A stretch of 33,687 bases of DNA, taken from assembly GCF_000154845.1 (NCBI RefSeq), contig NZ_DS981451.1, positions 1 to 33,687 of the forward strand, written 5' to 3'. Position 1 is the stretch's first letter. Each line of letters opens with the position of its first letter. Of this stretch, positions 1 to 9,810 are shown piece by piece. The position numbers were made by a program, and so were the translations under genes. The notes beneath the pieces were generated by a model that was given only the letters and a program-made list of their open reading frames with translations, searched no databases and was not told the origin of the DNA. Source of the DNA: Phocaeicola coprocola DSM 17136. GTDB taxonomy: Bacteria > Bacteroidota > Bacteroidia > Bacteroidales > Bacteroidaceae.

Positions 1-1104
<1,104 letters not shown>

Positions 1105-1194
1105 CCTTGTCAGGAAGGATGGGTGATATATACTTTCAGCTTCTTGAGAAGTGCTTGAATTACCTGCTTGTTAGTCATGAATACATAAAGGATA

Positions 1195-1304
<110 letters not shown>

Positions 1305-1310
1305 TAGGAG

Positions 1311-1351
1311 AAGCCCTGCAGCATCACAAGTGCCGCGGGGCTTTCTTTTTT
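1311..1351 (+). terminator. Intrinsic terminator of the rRNA operon
   Basis: AAGCCCTGC (1311-1319) pairs with GCGGGGCTT (1334-1342, one G-U pair), and a T-rich run (CTTTTTT) follows to 1351. It sits 7 nt after the 5S gene on the same strand. Confidence 0.85.
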
Positions 1352-1363
1352 GCATGAGGGCAG

Positions 1364-1397
1364 AAAAAACGCCGCCGGCTCCGGGAGTACGGCGGCG
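1364..1397 (-). terminator. Intrinsic terminator of the nagA-like fragment
   Basis: CGCCGCCG (1370-1377) and CGGCGGCG (1390-1397) form a perfect 8-bp GC stem. On the minus strand it is followed by six T (1369-1364). It lies just downstream of the minus-strand stop at 1406, so it looks like the original terminator of the gene whose tail survives at 1406-1558. Confidence 0.75.
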
Positions 1398-1405
1398 GAA
1401 GCGTC

Positions 1406-1558
1406 TCAATGTACCAGGGTGTTCATACCTTCCACGGTCCTGCCGCAGGAGAAGACGCACCTGATGCTGATGTCCTTGTCTATGATGAGGATGTCCGCAT
1501 CCTTGCCCTTCTGGAGCGTGCCCTTCGACGAGTCGATGCCGATAAGCTTCGCCGGAGT
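1406..1558 (-). pseudogene. C-terminal remnant of an amidohydrolase, NagA-like
   Basis: The minus-strand reading frame from 1558 down to the stop TGA at 1408-1406 gives about 50 residues. It begins TPAKLIGID, contains KGTLQKGKDADILIID and ends ..GRTVEGMNTLVH. The pattern TPAxLxGI..KGxLxxGKDADIxIxD is the C-terminal end of N-acetylglucosamine-6-phosphate deacetylases (NagA) and related amidohydrolases. There is no start codon. The frame meets a stop (TAA at 1567-1565) only nine bases above the homologous part, where the sequence switches abruptly from GC-rich to AT-rich. The active-site part is missing, so this cannot be functional. NagA is my best family assignment; another amidohydrolase is possible. 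Confidence 0.7.
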
Positions 1559-1660
1559 TCTAATTTAATGTTGAAAGTCATACTTCCTTAGAAAATGAAC
1601 ATTTAGGGGAATTTTATGTTTCTGATATTATATAGATAAAGATAATTAAATAATTTTTTC

Positions 1661-1668
1661 TACTTTTG
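1661..1668 (+). promoter_or_regulatory. Candidate Bacteroidetes -7 box for marC
   Basis: TACTTTTG matches TAnnTTTG exactly. It would start transcription around 1675, about 16 nt before the ATG at 1691. No convincing TTTG -33 box lies at the usual spacing, so this is a weak call. Confidence 0.35.
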
Positions 1669-1690
1669 GGCAATATATAATACATTTATT

Positions 1691-2335
1691 ATGGATACAA
1701 TTATTCCTTATGCACTTTTGTGCTTTACTTCATTTTTTACGTTGACAAATCCTTTGGGAACTATGCCTGTATTTCTGACTATGACAAATGGACTGGGTGA
1801 GCAGGAACGTCGTCATATCGTAAAAAGGGCTACGATTATTTCATTCATCATTTTAATTGCCTTTACTTTCTGTGGACAATTCCTATTTAAGTTTTTTGGA
1901 ATATCGACCAATGGTTTTCGTATTGCTGCAGGTATCATTATTCTGAAAATAGGTTATGACATGCTTCAGGCTCGTTATACGAATACAAAATTGAAAGATG
2001 AAGAGATAAAAACTTATGCAGATGATATATCAATTACTCCGCTTTCTATTCCGATGTTGTGTGGTCCTGGAGCTATTGCGAATGGTATTATTTTAATGGA
2101 TGACGCTAATACATGGGAATTGAAAACAACATTGGTAGTAGTTATTGCTGTAGTCTATGTTTTAACCTATATTATACTGCGTTTATCGACTCGTTTAGTT
2201 AATGTAATAGGAGAGACTGGAAATAATGTTATGATGCGTTTAATGGGCCTTATTTTGATGGTTATTGCTGTGGAATGTTTTGTAGGAGGAATGAAGCCTA
2301 TACTGATAGATATTATTCAAAATAGTCATCTTTAA
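1691..2335 (+). CDS. MarC family inner-membrane protein (UPF0056)
   Basis: This 214-residue protein has the length and layout of MarC/UPF0056 integral membrane proteins. About six hydrophobic segments are visible. The signature regions TNPLGTMPVFLTMT (residues about 20-33) and ITPLSIPMLCGPGAIANGII (about 115-134) match the two half-repeats typical of the family (NPhG..P and PhhxGPG). The family has no firmly proven substrate; the early link of E. coli MarC to multiple antibiotic resistance was later withdrawn, so no transport role is assigned here. It is a single-gene unit between the rRNA operon and a strong hairpin, convergent with the mannosidase at 2418. Confidence 0.9.
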   Translation: MDTIIPYALLCFTSFFTLTNPLGTMPVFLTMTNGLGEQERRHIVKRATIISFIILIAFTFCGQFLFKFFGISTNGFRIAAGIIILKIGYDMLQARYTNTKLKDEEIKTYADDISITPLSIPMLCGPGAIANGIILMDDANTWELKTTLVVVIAVVYVLTYIILRLSTRLVNVIGETGNNVMMRLMGLILMVIAVECFVGGMKPILIDIIQNSHL

Positions 2336-2340
2336 TTGAG

Positions 2341-2409
2341 TTAGTATATAAAAAGAGTGTCCCAAGTTTCTATATTCAGAAAACTTGGGACACTCTTTTT
2401 ATATACTAA
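2341..2409. terminator. Bidirectional terminator, 29-bp perfect hairpin
   Basis: Bases 2341-2369 are exactly complementary to 2381-2409, with an 11-nt loop. The core GAGTGTCCCAAGTTT is flanked by A-run and T-run on both sides, so the hairpin ends transcription in both directions: marC from the left and the GH92 gene (stop at 2418) from the right. Confidence 0.9.
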
Positions 2410-2417
2410 TCGAATGA

Positions 2418-4649
2418 TTATTTTTTCCAGAACTGTAAACTTCCTGCTTTAATCAAATCATTGTGATTGATGCGATAGCCACATTCTTTGTCACCTAACT
2501 TGATTGTTTTGATATAATCAGATTCACTATCCGGATTCATTGTTTCGATAACTAACTGATCTTTTCCATAATATTTAGGATTGAGCTTGATAGTTATCTT
2601 GTCGAATGTAGGAGTTGTAAGAGTATATTCAGGTACTCCAGGACAGTCAGGATAGAATCCCATCATACTGAATATAGCCCATGTTGACATTGTTCCTGCA
2701 TCATCATTACCCGGGATGCCATTAGGCTGAGTTGTGAAATATTTAGCAAGTAATTCTTTTATCAGTTTCTGCGTACGCCATTCTTCACCTTTGAAATAGC
2801 TGAACAGATAAGGATATGCGATATCAGGTTCGTTTGCCGGATCGTAGTAACCTTTGTCGAAAATCATTTGCAGTTTGTCAACAAAAGGCTTTTTGCCTCC
2901 CATCGATTTGGCAAGTCCCTTAATATCGTGAGGAACGTAGTATGTGTAGTTCCACGCATTACCTTCATGGAATCCTGGACTTGGTTCGAAGTTCTCACCT
3001 TGTTTAGGGTCGAATGGAGAATAGAATTTTCCATCAGGAAGGATAGGACGAAGGGTACCATACTCCTTGCAATAATAGTTTTTGTATCCCATTGATCGCT
3101 TATAGAATAATTTGGCATCTTCTTTTTTGTCTAGAGCCTTAGCCAATGTGTAGAGAGAATAATCGGCAATATAGTATTCCAGTGCATGAGAAACAGAGTT
3201 GTCATATTGCTCTCTTAAAGGAACATAGCCGAGCTTTGTATAATCGTCATTATCCGGACGCATCAGATTCTCTTTACCCGGAAGTGTAGCCGACTTATAC
3301 ATGGCTTCGTAAGCAAGGTTAATATCGAAATCGCGTAAACCTTTCATCCATGTATCTACAATAACCGGAAGACTTGGATCTCCTTCCATTGTCAGAGTTT
3401 CCCGTCCATAAAGCTCCCATTTAGGAAGCCAGCCGTGTTCACGATACATATCCAGCATGGTATTAATCATATCCATTTGTCTTTCTGGATAGACCAAAGT
3501 CATTAACTGATGCAGATTTCTATAAGTATCCCATAATGAAAAGACTGTATAGCGATTTCCTTTTGTTGTGAGGATTTTATCACCTTCCATTTGAGGGTAT
3601 TCTCCATTGATGTCCTGTAAGATATTAGGATGGATTAATGCATGATAAAGTCCGGTATAGAAAACTGTTTTCTGATCCTTTGTTCCACCTTCTACTTTGA
3701 TTCTTCCCAAATCATCGTTCCAACGTTGACGAGCTTCCTGATGGATAGCTGCAAAGTGGCGTCCGCTTTGTTCCTTGTCAAGATTTTCTCTTGCATTTTC
3801 TATACTGACGAAAGAAACTCCCATAGCGACTTCTATCTGTTCACCTTCTTCTGTATCGAAAGAGAACCATGCACCGATATCGTCGCCTGCAATATCTTTA
3901 TTATATTGTGTGTACAGCTTGTATTTGCCTTGGTCTTTATCCCATTCTGCTTCTACACCTTGCATGGGACGTTGTTTCTTCCAGTATCCTGTAGCTTTAG
4001 GAGCTTTGTTGATGCGCATCACAAAATAGATAGGGAATACAGCCTGCGGGTTGTAACAGAAAGTCCCGAGCACTTTCATGCCTTCTACTTCACAATCGCT
4101 GACTCTACGCATGAAAGCACCTGTTTCGTTAGTTAATCCCTCACCCAAATTTAAAAGGATGTTACTTTCACCTTTGGGGAAGGTAAAGCGTGATAGACCT
4201 GTACGAGGAGTAGCTGTTGCTTCTGCCAGAATATTGTATTTAGTAAGTGAAATCGTATAATATCCAGGAGTTGCATTTTCTTTTTCATATTTACTACCAT
4301 AGTTACGATAGTCAACATCTAGCTTTCCTGTAGTTGGCATTAATAGTAAAGAGCCAAGTTCCGGACATCCCACTCCACTTAAGTTGACATGAGCAAAACC
4401 GGTAAAGAAGCTATTGGTATAGTCATAAGGGGTAGACCACCAGCGTGCATCCTTATCGTATTTATTGTCTTCCGATCCCATAACATTGAATGGTACTACA
4501 GACATCATACCATTAGGACAGACTGCTCCTGGGTTGCAGGTTCCGAAATTAGTAGTTCCGATGAATGGATTGACGTAATCGGCCGGTTCTTGTGCATGTA
4601 ATGTACCTAATGCCAAAAAGCTAGCCAAGCATACTAATAAATGTTTCAT
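2418..4649 (-). CDS. GH92 family alpha-mannosidase, secreted (copy 1)
   Basis: Exo-acting alpha-mannosidase of glycoside hydrolase family 92, a calcium-dependent inverting family abundant in Bacteroides. The ATG at 4649 is preferred over a longer frame because it gives a clean signal peptide (MKHLLVCLASFLALGTLHAQ) and a 743-residue protein of normal size. GH92 landmarks are ADYVNPFIGT at the mature N-terminus, YTVFSLWDTYR mid-protein, FHEGNAWNYTYYVPHD with the putative general acid Glu562, and GNDDAGTMSTW with Asp650 as the probable base position. It departs from the other four copies: GNDDAG replaces GNEDCG/GDEDNG, and NEPDIAYPYLF replaces HGNEPSHH. That may mean a different linkage. It is last of a unit with GH130 and MFS genes, an arrangement I remember from the B. 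thetaiotaomicron BT1032-BT1034 N-glycan locus. Confidence 0.95.
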   Translation of the reverse strand: MKHLLVCLASFLALGTLHAQEPADYVNPFIGTTNFGTCNPGAVCPNGMMSVVPFNVMGSEDNKYDKDARWWSTPYDYTNSFFTGFAHVNLSGVGCPELGSLLLMPTTGKLDVDYRNYGSKYEKENATPGYYTISLTKYNILAEATATPRTGLSRFTFPKGESNILLNLGEGLTNETGAFMRRVSDCEVEGMKVLGTFCYNPQAVFPIYFVMRINKAPKATGYWKKQRPMQGVEAEWDKDQGKYKLYTQYNKDIAGDDIGAWFSFDTEEGEQIEVAMGVSFVSIENARENLDKEQSGRHFAAIHQEARQRWNDDLGRIKVEGGTKDQKTVFYTGLYHALIHPNILQDINGEYPQMEGDKILTTKGNRYTVFSLWDTYRNLHQLMTLVYPERQMDMINTMLDMYREHGWLPKWELYGRETLTMEGDPSLPVIVDTWMKGLRDFDINLAYEAMYKSATLPGKENLMRPDNDDYTKLGYVPLREQYDNSVSHALEYYIADYSLYTLAKALDKKEDAKLFYKRSMGYKNYYCKEYGTLRPILPDGKFYSPFDPKQGENFEPSPGFHEGNAWNYTYYVPHDIKGLAKSMGGKKPFVDKLQMIFDKGYYDPANEPDIAYPYLFSYFKGEEWRTQKLIKELLAKYFTTQPNGIPGNDDAGTMSTWAIFSMMGFYPDCPGVPEYTLTTPTFDKITIKLNPKYYGKDQLVIETMNPDSESDYIKTIKLGDKECGYRINHNDLIKAGSLQFWKK

Positions 4650-4675
4650 AAAAATAATATTAGATGAAAAAACTG

Positions 4676-4719
4676 AAAAAGGCTGCACCAATAACCGCAG
4701 CAGATTATTCGATACAGCC
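4676..4719 (-). terminator. Intercistronic hairpin with U-run (possible attenuator)
   Basis: On the minus strand GGCTG (4719-4715) pairs with CAGCC (4685-4681), with an inner AATAA/TTATT pair, and five T follow (4680-4676). It lies between the GH130 stop and the GH92 copy 1 start. It could lower expression of the last gene or protect an mRNA end. The stem is broken, so termination is likely partial. Confidence 0.45.
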
Positions 4720-4768
4720 CCAAAAGGTTACTTTATGTATGAATACCTATGAAAAAATTTCAAGGGCA

Positions 4769-5740
4769 TTAGATGATCGAAGTGCGTTTTACAAAATCGA
4801 TAATTTCAGAAACGTATCCGAAAGCCATACCTACCACTGTATCAGCAGCGCCGTAGTATACAGCTACACGTTCTCCATCTTGTAATGCGGCACAAGGGAA
4901 TACTACATTAGGTACATCTCCCTGCAATTCATATGGAGCTGCCGGACCTAAGATATAATCGCGTGTACGGTACAATACTTTTTCCGGATTGTCTTTGTCC
5001 AGAATAGCCGCACCCATAGAGTAACGGAATCCGTTGCAAGTAGTGATAACTCCATGATAGAACATCAGCCATCCAGCTTCAGTCAGGAAAGGCACTGAAC
5101 CTGCACCGATTTTTGTGCATTGCCATGCGCTTTCTGGGAATGGAGTCACTTTCATTACACAACGATGTTCACCCCAGTATTTCATATCAGGACTGTAGCT
5201 GATATAAATGTCACCGAAAGGAGTGTGTCCGTTGTCACTCGGACGGCTCAGCATTGCATATTTACCATTGATTTTCTGCGGGAACAAAACTCCGTTGCGG
5301 TTGAATGGCAAGAATGCATTTTCGCATTGATAAAATTCTTTGAAGTCGAATGTATATCCGATTCCGATAGTTGGTCCATGATAACCATTACACCATGTAA
5401 TCCAGTAACGGTCTTCAATCCAGGTAACACGAGGATCGTATTTATATTCCGATTCGATCATATCAGTATTACCAGCCTTGAACTGAATAGGTTCATGGTT
5501 TATTTCCCAATTTATACCATCCTTGCTGAATCCTGCAAAAATGTTCATCTGTACAGCTTTGTTGTCGCAACGGAAAACTCCTGCAAATCCGTCTTTATAC
5601 GGAACAACTGCGCTGTTGAATATACTGTTTGACGAAGGAATTTGATAACGTCCAATAACGGGGTTCTTTGAATAACGCCACATTACATCTGTACATCCAG
5701 CCGGGCGATCTTCCCACGGCATATTAAATTTCTCTACCAT
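4769..5740 (-). CDS. GH130 beta-1,4-mannosyl-N-acetylglucosamine phosphorylase
   Basis: This 323-residue cytoplasmic enzyme has no signal peptide. It fits GH130 subfamily 2, which uses phosphate to split Man-beta-1,4-GlcNAc into mannose-1-phosphate and GlcNAc, the last step of N-glycan core use. Visible family features are WEDRPAGC at the N-terminus, [37 protein letters not shown] with the probable catalytic Asp102, and [12 protein letters not shown] near the end. The sequence is very close to my memory of B. thetaiotaomicron BT1033, characterised with this activity; I did not run an alignment. It lies 23 bp after the MFS gene and upstream of GH92 copy 1, so product import and cleavage are probably coupled. 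Related GH130 members act on mannosylglucose or mannobiose. Confidence 0.92.
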   Translation of the reverse strand: MVEKFNMPWEDRPAGCTDVMWRYSKNPVIGRYQIPSSNSIFNSAVVPYKDGFAGVFRCDNKAVQMNIFAGFSKDGINWEINHEPIQFKAGNTDMIESEYKYDPRVTWIEDRYWITWCNGYHGPTIGIGYTFDFKEFYQCENAFLPFNRNGVLFPQKINGKYAMLSRPSDNGHTPFGDIYISYSPDMKYWGEHRCVMKVTPFPESAWQCTKIGAGSVPFLTEAGWLMFYHGVITTCNGFRYSMGAAILDKDNPEKVLYRTRDYILGPAAPYELQGDVPNVVFPCAALQDGERVAVYYGAADTVVGMAFGYVSEIIDFVKRTSII

Positions 5741-5763
5741 ATTTGTTGATATTTAGTTGTTAA

Positions 5764-7131
5764 CTATTCTCTTTCTCCTTCAATGAGTGTACCATCCTGA
5801 TTATATTTGAACGGTACAAAATAAGTAATCAGGAATGCCGGTATAGTAGCTATCAGCACGAATATGAAGAATGGTTCATATCCTCCCGGTTTGTTAAACC
5901 ATTCGCCTAGAATTTCACATACCCATCCACTTAACATTCCCGGAATCATGACTCCCAAGTTCATGATACCTGATGCAAAGGCATAGTGAGCCATTTGATG
6001 CTTGCCTGGAGCAACTTGCTGCATCATAAACAGTGTCAGCCCTACGAAGCCAAAGCCGTATCCGAAATATTCCAATACGATACCGCTGCAAATCAACAAA
6101 CCATTTTCCGGCTGGAATGTAGCAAATAATGCATATACCATAAATGGCAAGTTAAATATGCAGCATAGTGAGAACAATGTCTTTTTAAGTCCTCGTGCTG
6201 ATATATAATATCCAGCTAGCAAAGATCCCAGAACGAATGCTGCCGCACCATATGTACCATAATAAAGTCCGATCTCTTTTTCGCTTAATCCCAAGCCTCC
6301 GGTTTCCCTGCTGGCTTTTAAGAACAGAGGAACAATTTTCATTACAAATCCTTCTGCAAATCGGTACAGAATGATGAAAAAGAGATAATAGACAATGTGA
6401 CGTTTACGGAAAAAGTCGAGTAATACATTGGCCAGTTCTGTCATTACCTGTCCGGCTGTACGCTGTTCGCCCTGCTTTTTAGCTCCACCTGAGGGAAGCA
6501 TAAACAAATGATAAATACCCAGGACTACCATTATGACACAGAGTATTGTCATAATAATCATCCATGCCTTCTGATTGGCCGCAAACATAACTGTACTATC
6601 AGCACCTTCTGTTCCGCCATATTGTTCTATCAGGTAGCCGGCTAAATATACCAGTCCACCGGTTGCTATGATTTTAGCTATATTATAGAAAGCACCTTGC
6701 CAGCCAATATACTTCGCTTGATCATCGTTGGATAATTCGCTCATGTATACTCCGTCGCATGCGATATCGTGTGTAGCTCCACTAAATGCAATAATTGCCA
6801 GTAAAGCGATGGAAATACTGAAAAAGTGAGGTAAGTTTAACGAAAACGCAACTAGTCCGAATGTTACTCCAGTGATTAGCTGGGTTGTTATAACGAAGAA
6901 TTTTTTTGTCTTGAATAACTCCAGAAACGGACTCCATAAAGGTTTTAAAGTCCATGGAAGTAAAATAAGTGAAGTCCAGAAAGTAATGAGTTTATCCTCT
7001 ACTCCCAGTCCTTTGAACATAAGAACTGTTACCATATTTAGGACTACAAAAGGCAATCCCATGGCAAAGTATGCTGTCGGAACCCATGTTATCGGACTTT
7101 TTGTTTTTTTCGGGTGATTAGTTTGTTTCAT
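5764..7131 (-). CDS. MFS transporter, AmpG-like, probable glycan-core importer
   Basis: This 455-residue inner-membrane protein has about twelve hydrophobic segments. It has a cytoplasmic start rich in Lys (MKQTNHPKKTKSP) and a charged central loop around residues 215-240 (GGAKKQGEQR). The loop-2 region (LKPLWSPFLELFKTKKFF) and the HDIACDGVYMSEL segment resemble AmpG-like major facilitator proteins. The substrate cannot be read from the sequence. Its place as first gene of a unit with the GH130 phosphorylase suggests it imports Man-GlcNAc or a similar disaccharide. A 387-bp upstream gap holds a long leader and possible promoter. Confidence 0.85.
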   Translation of the reverse strand: MKQTNHPKKTKSPITWVPTAYFAMGLPFVVLNMVTVLMFKGLGVEDKLITFWTSLILLPWTLKPLWSPFLELFKTKKFFVITTQLITGVTFGLVAFSLNLPHFFSISIALLAIIAFSGATHDIACDGVYMSELSNDDQAKYIGWQGAFYNIAKIIATGGLVYLAGYLIEQYGGTEGADSTVMFAANQKAWMIIMTILCVIMVVLGIYHLFMLPSGGAKKQGEQRTAGQVMTELANVLLDFFRKRHIVYYLFFIILYRFAEGFVMKIVPLFLKASRETGGLGLSEKEIGLYYGTYGAAAFVLGSLLAGYYISARGLKKTLFSLCCIFNLPFMVYALFATFQPENGLLICSGIVLEYFGYGFGFVGLTLFMMQQVAPGKHQMAHYAFASGIMNLGVMIPGMLSGWVCEILGEWFNKPGGYEPFFIFVLIATIPAFLITYFVPFKYNQDGTLIEGERE

Positions 7132-7168
7132 AGTATTGTTTGTCAGTTAATTCATCATTATAACAGCT

Positions 7169-7205
7169 AAAACTCAAAGCATACGTAATTTATTATTTGA
7201 GTTTT
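7169..7205. repeat. 10-bp inverted repeat in the MFS leader
   Basis: AAAACTCAAA at 7169-7178 is the exact reverse complement of TTTGAGTTTT at 7196-7205, with 17 nt between. It lies 38 bp upstream of the MFS start codon. It could be an operator or an RNA hairpin in the leader. Confidence 0.5.
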
Positions 7206-7351
7206 AATATATTTTAGAGTTTGAATATTCTTTAATTGTTTGGGAAAATCGTGTATTTGTTCGGCATAATTGATTTTCCTGATATCTTAAATTTTATATG
7301 AAATAAGCTTTCTGTTTTTAAAGAATATTTTTATTCTCTTCCAACTAAGTG

Positions 7352-7359
7352 CAAATATA
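7352..7359 (-). promoter_or_regulatory. Candidate -7 box for the MFS-GH130-GH92 unit
   Basis: CAAATATA on the plus strand reads TATATTTG on the minus strand, an exact TAnnTTTG match. It lies between the two CCAACTAAGT repeats. No clear -33 box is present at 19-21 nt, which fits a promoter needing an activator or an alternative sigma factor. Confidence 0.35.
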
Positions 7360-7424
7360 CAATTTTCTATCAAATAGAAGCTTGAAATATCCCAACTAAG
7401 TTGCTTATATATCTAAAAAAAGTG

Positions 7425-7480
7425 ATAATAAAAGCAGGTTACTCCAACTTTGTTTGATATTTGTGGGAAGTAACCTGCTT
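7425..7480 (-). terminator. Intrinsic terminator after GH92 copy 2
   Basis: AAGCAGGTTACT (7432-7443) pairs perfectly with AGTAACCTGCTT (7469-7480). On the minus strand the stem is followed by a T/A-rich tract (TTTATTATCACTTTTTTT). It ends the FecR-GH92-GH92 transcript and separates it from the MFS unit. Confidence 0.75.
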
Positions 7481-7518
7481 CGAACTGGATTTATCTGGTA
7501 AATCCTTTTATGTGTGTA

Positions 7519-9795
7519 TTATTTTTTCAGCTCTTTACTGAATGAATAAGGAGCATCTTCAGGTGCGATACCTCTGTTCTTGTTCGGTTTGTCACCCATT
7601 ACATAGTCAATCGTACCGCCGTTTTGCAGAGTAGAATAAGTAATGTAATTCTTGGTATATTCCTGACCGTTTACCTTCATGTCCTGAATGTAATAGTTGG
7701 TCTCACTGTTTTGAGGAGCATTGATTACAATGTTCTTGCCATTTTCAAAATGGATGGTTGCTTTCTGGAACAGCGGAGCACCAAGTACATACTGGTCGGT
7801 TCCCGGACATACCGGATAGAATCCCAGTGCTGAGAACACATACCATGCAGAAGTCTGTCCGTTATCCTCGTCACCGCAATAACCGTCGGGAGTCGGAGTA
7901 TACATGCGGTCCATTACCTGACGAAGCCAGTACTGAGCCTTCCATGGCTGCTTGGCATAGTTGTACAGGTAAATCATGTGCTGGATAGGCTGGTTGCCGT
8001 GTGCATAGTTACCCATGTTCATCACTGTCATCTCACGGATTTCGTGAATCGGGAAACCGTAATAGCTGTCGTCGAATACAGGAGGTACAGAGAATACAGA
8101 ATCCATCATTGTCACAAACATGTCATCACCGCCCATCAGGTCAATCAGTCCCTGAGGATCGTGGAATACAGACCATGAATAATGCCAGCTATTACCTTCG
8201 GTGAATGCATCACCCCATTTCAGCGGTGAGAACGGAGCCATGAACTTGCCATCCTTATTCTTGCCACGCATCAGCAGGGTTTCCTTGTCGAACAGGTTTC
8301 TGTAATTCATGGCACGTTTGGCAAACAGGTTCACTTCCTTCTTCGGACGCTTCAGGTCCTTTGCCAGTTTATAGATACACCAGTCGTTGTAAGCATATTC
8401 CAGTGTACGGGCAGCATTCTCGTTGATCTTCACATCGTAAGGTACATAGCCCAGCTTGTTGTAATATTCATATCCCAGACGTCCGGTTGAAGAAACTTCC
8501 GGATGTACATTTTCCGTTCCGTGAATCAGACCTTTATAAAGAGTTTCCAGATCGTCCACCTTCACACCCTTGAAGTAAGCATCCACCAGGATGGAAGCCG
8601 AGTTGTTTCCGACCATGCAGCCACGGTGTCCCGGGCTTGCCCATTCGGGGAAGAAACCGCTTTCCTTATATGTATTGATAAGACCTTCCTGAATTTCCTT
8701 GTTGACAGACGGATAAATCAGGTTCAACAACGGGAACAGGCAGCGGAATGTATCCCAGAAGCCTGTATCGGTATACATATATCCCGGAACTACCTCACCG
8801 TTGTAAGGACTGTAGTGTACGATCTGTCCCTGTGCATCCACTTCGTAGAACTTGCGCGGGAAGAGCAGTGAGCGGTACAGACAAGAGTAGAAAGTACGGT
8901 ACTGGTCGAGATTGCCGCCTTCCACTTCAATCTTGCTTAATACATCGTTCCATGCAGCCTTGCCCTTTTCTACCAGCGTATTGAAATCATCGTTACCCAG
9001 TTCCTTCAGGTTCAGCAAAGCCTGTTCAGGACTGATGAATGAAGAAGCCACGCGTGCATGTACGGTTTCTCCCTTTTTCGTAGCAAATCCGATGATAGCT
9101 CCTGCATGGTCTGCCTGCTGTTCCGTACCGTTCTCCTTTACGATACTGTCGGCAACGGTAGCCTGATAAGTGAACGGCTTGTCGAATTCGATAACGAAAT
9201 AATTCTTGAAGTTAGCCGGAACACCGCCACTGTTCTTGGTAGAATAGCCGATGATACGGTTGTTTGCCGCATCAATCTTTACATACGAACCCTTGTCGAA
9301 AGCATCTACCACTACATACGAGTGTTCATTTTCGGGGAAAGTAAAGCGGAACATGGCAGCACGTTCTGTCGGAGTCAGCTCGGTTACAATGTCGTATTCT
9401 GCCAGATACACTTTATAATAATATGCCTTTGCAGCTTCGCTCTTGTGAGCAAACCAGCTGGCACGTTTGTCTTCATTGAATTCCGGTTTGTTTACCATCG
9501 GCATGATGGAGAACTGTCCGTAGTCGTTTATCCACGGACTGGGCTGGTGAGTCTGCTTGAATCCGCGGATCTTCGTAGCTGTGTACTGATACATCCAGCC
9601 GTCGCCCATCTTACCTGTCTGCGGGCTCCAGAAGTTCATACCCCACGGACGCGCGATGGCCGGATACGTGTTACCCGTTGACAGCTCGAATGTAGACTGA
9701 GTGCCGACCAGCGGGTTTACATAATCTGCATAATTGGTTGCTTTGGCAAAGCTCAAAAAGCCTGCCAGAAAAATAAGTAATGACAGTTTTTTCAT
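7519..9795 (-). CDS. GH92 alpha-1,2-mannosidase, BT3990-like (copy 2)
   Basis: This 758-residue protein has an N-terminal signal peptide (MKKLSLLIFLAGFLSFAKAT), so it is probably periplasmic. It is the closest copy to B. thetaiotaomicron BT3990, the structurally solved GH92 exo-alpha-1,2-mannosidase. The catalytic residues I recall for BT3990 (acid Glu533, base pair Asp642/Asp644) fall at exactly the same numbers here, in FTEGNSWHYSW and YCGDEDNGQ. Other landmarks are NYADYVNPLVGT, TGFWDTFRCLFP and YAHGNQPIQH. It follows GH92 copy 3 by 15 bp, so the two share a transcript. The proposed role is removal of alpha-1,2-linked mannose from high-mannose N-glycan arms. Confidence 0.95.
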   Translation of the reverse strand: MKKLSLLIFLAGFLSFAKATNYADYVNPLVGTQSTFELSTGNTYPAIARPWGMNFWSPQTGKMGDGWMYQYTATKIRGFKQTHQPSPWINDYGQFSIMPMVNKPEFNEDKRASWFAHKSEAAKAYYYKVYLAEYDIVTELTPTERAAMFRFTFPENEHSYVVVDAFDKGSYVKIDAANNRIIGYSTKNSGGVPANFKNYFVIEFDKPFTYQATVADSIVKENGTEQQADHAGAIIGFATKKGETVHARVASSFISPEQALLNLKELGNDDFNTLVEKGKAAWNDVLSKIEVEGGNLDQYRTFYSCLYRSLLFPRKFYEVDAQGQIVHYSPYNGEVVPGYMYTDTGFWDTFRCLFPLLNLIYPSVNKEIQEGLINTYKESGFFPEWASPGHRGCMVGNNSASILVDAYFKGVKVDDLETLYKGLIHGTENVHPEVSSTGRLGYEYYNKLGYVPYDVKINENAARTLEYAYNDWCIYKLAKDLKRPKKEVNLFAKRAMNYRNLFDKETLLMRGKNKDGKFMAPFSPLKWGDAFTEGNSWHYSWSVFHDPQGLIDLMGGDDMFVTMMDSVFSVPPVFDDSYYGFPIHEIREMTVMNMGNYAHGNQPIQHMIYLYNYAKQPWKAQYWLRQVMDRMYTPTPDGYCGDEDNGQTSAWYVFSALGFYPVCPGTDQYVLGAPLFQKATIHFENGKNIVINAPQNSETNYYIQDMKVNGQEYTKNYITYSTLQNGGTIDYVMGDKPNKNRGIAPEDAPYSFSKELKK

Positions 9796-9810
9796 GGCTT
9801 ATTTATGATT

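Larger units (their letters stand above)
7132..7431. other. AT-rich upstream region of the MFS-GH130-GH92 unit
   Basis: No gene is visible here. The stretch holds a 10-bp inverted repeat, AAAACTCAAA (7169-7178) and TTTGAGTTTT (7196-7205). It also has two copies of CCAACTAAGT (7341-7350 and 7392-7401) and one exact minus-strand -7 box. It probably forms a leader of about 210 nt for the minus-strand unit; the repeats are candidate regulator sites. Confidence 0.5.

Noticed and set aside
1350..1591. Plus-strand ORFs of 60-72 codons
   Set aside because: They are antisense to the amidohydrolase fragment and terminator, which explain the composition.
3642..4136. 164-codon plus-strand ORF opposite GH92 copy 1, and similar long ORFs opposite GH130, other GH92 genes, and bio genes
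   Set aside because: They are shadows of well-supported genes, with no domain, promoter or operon logic.
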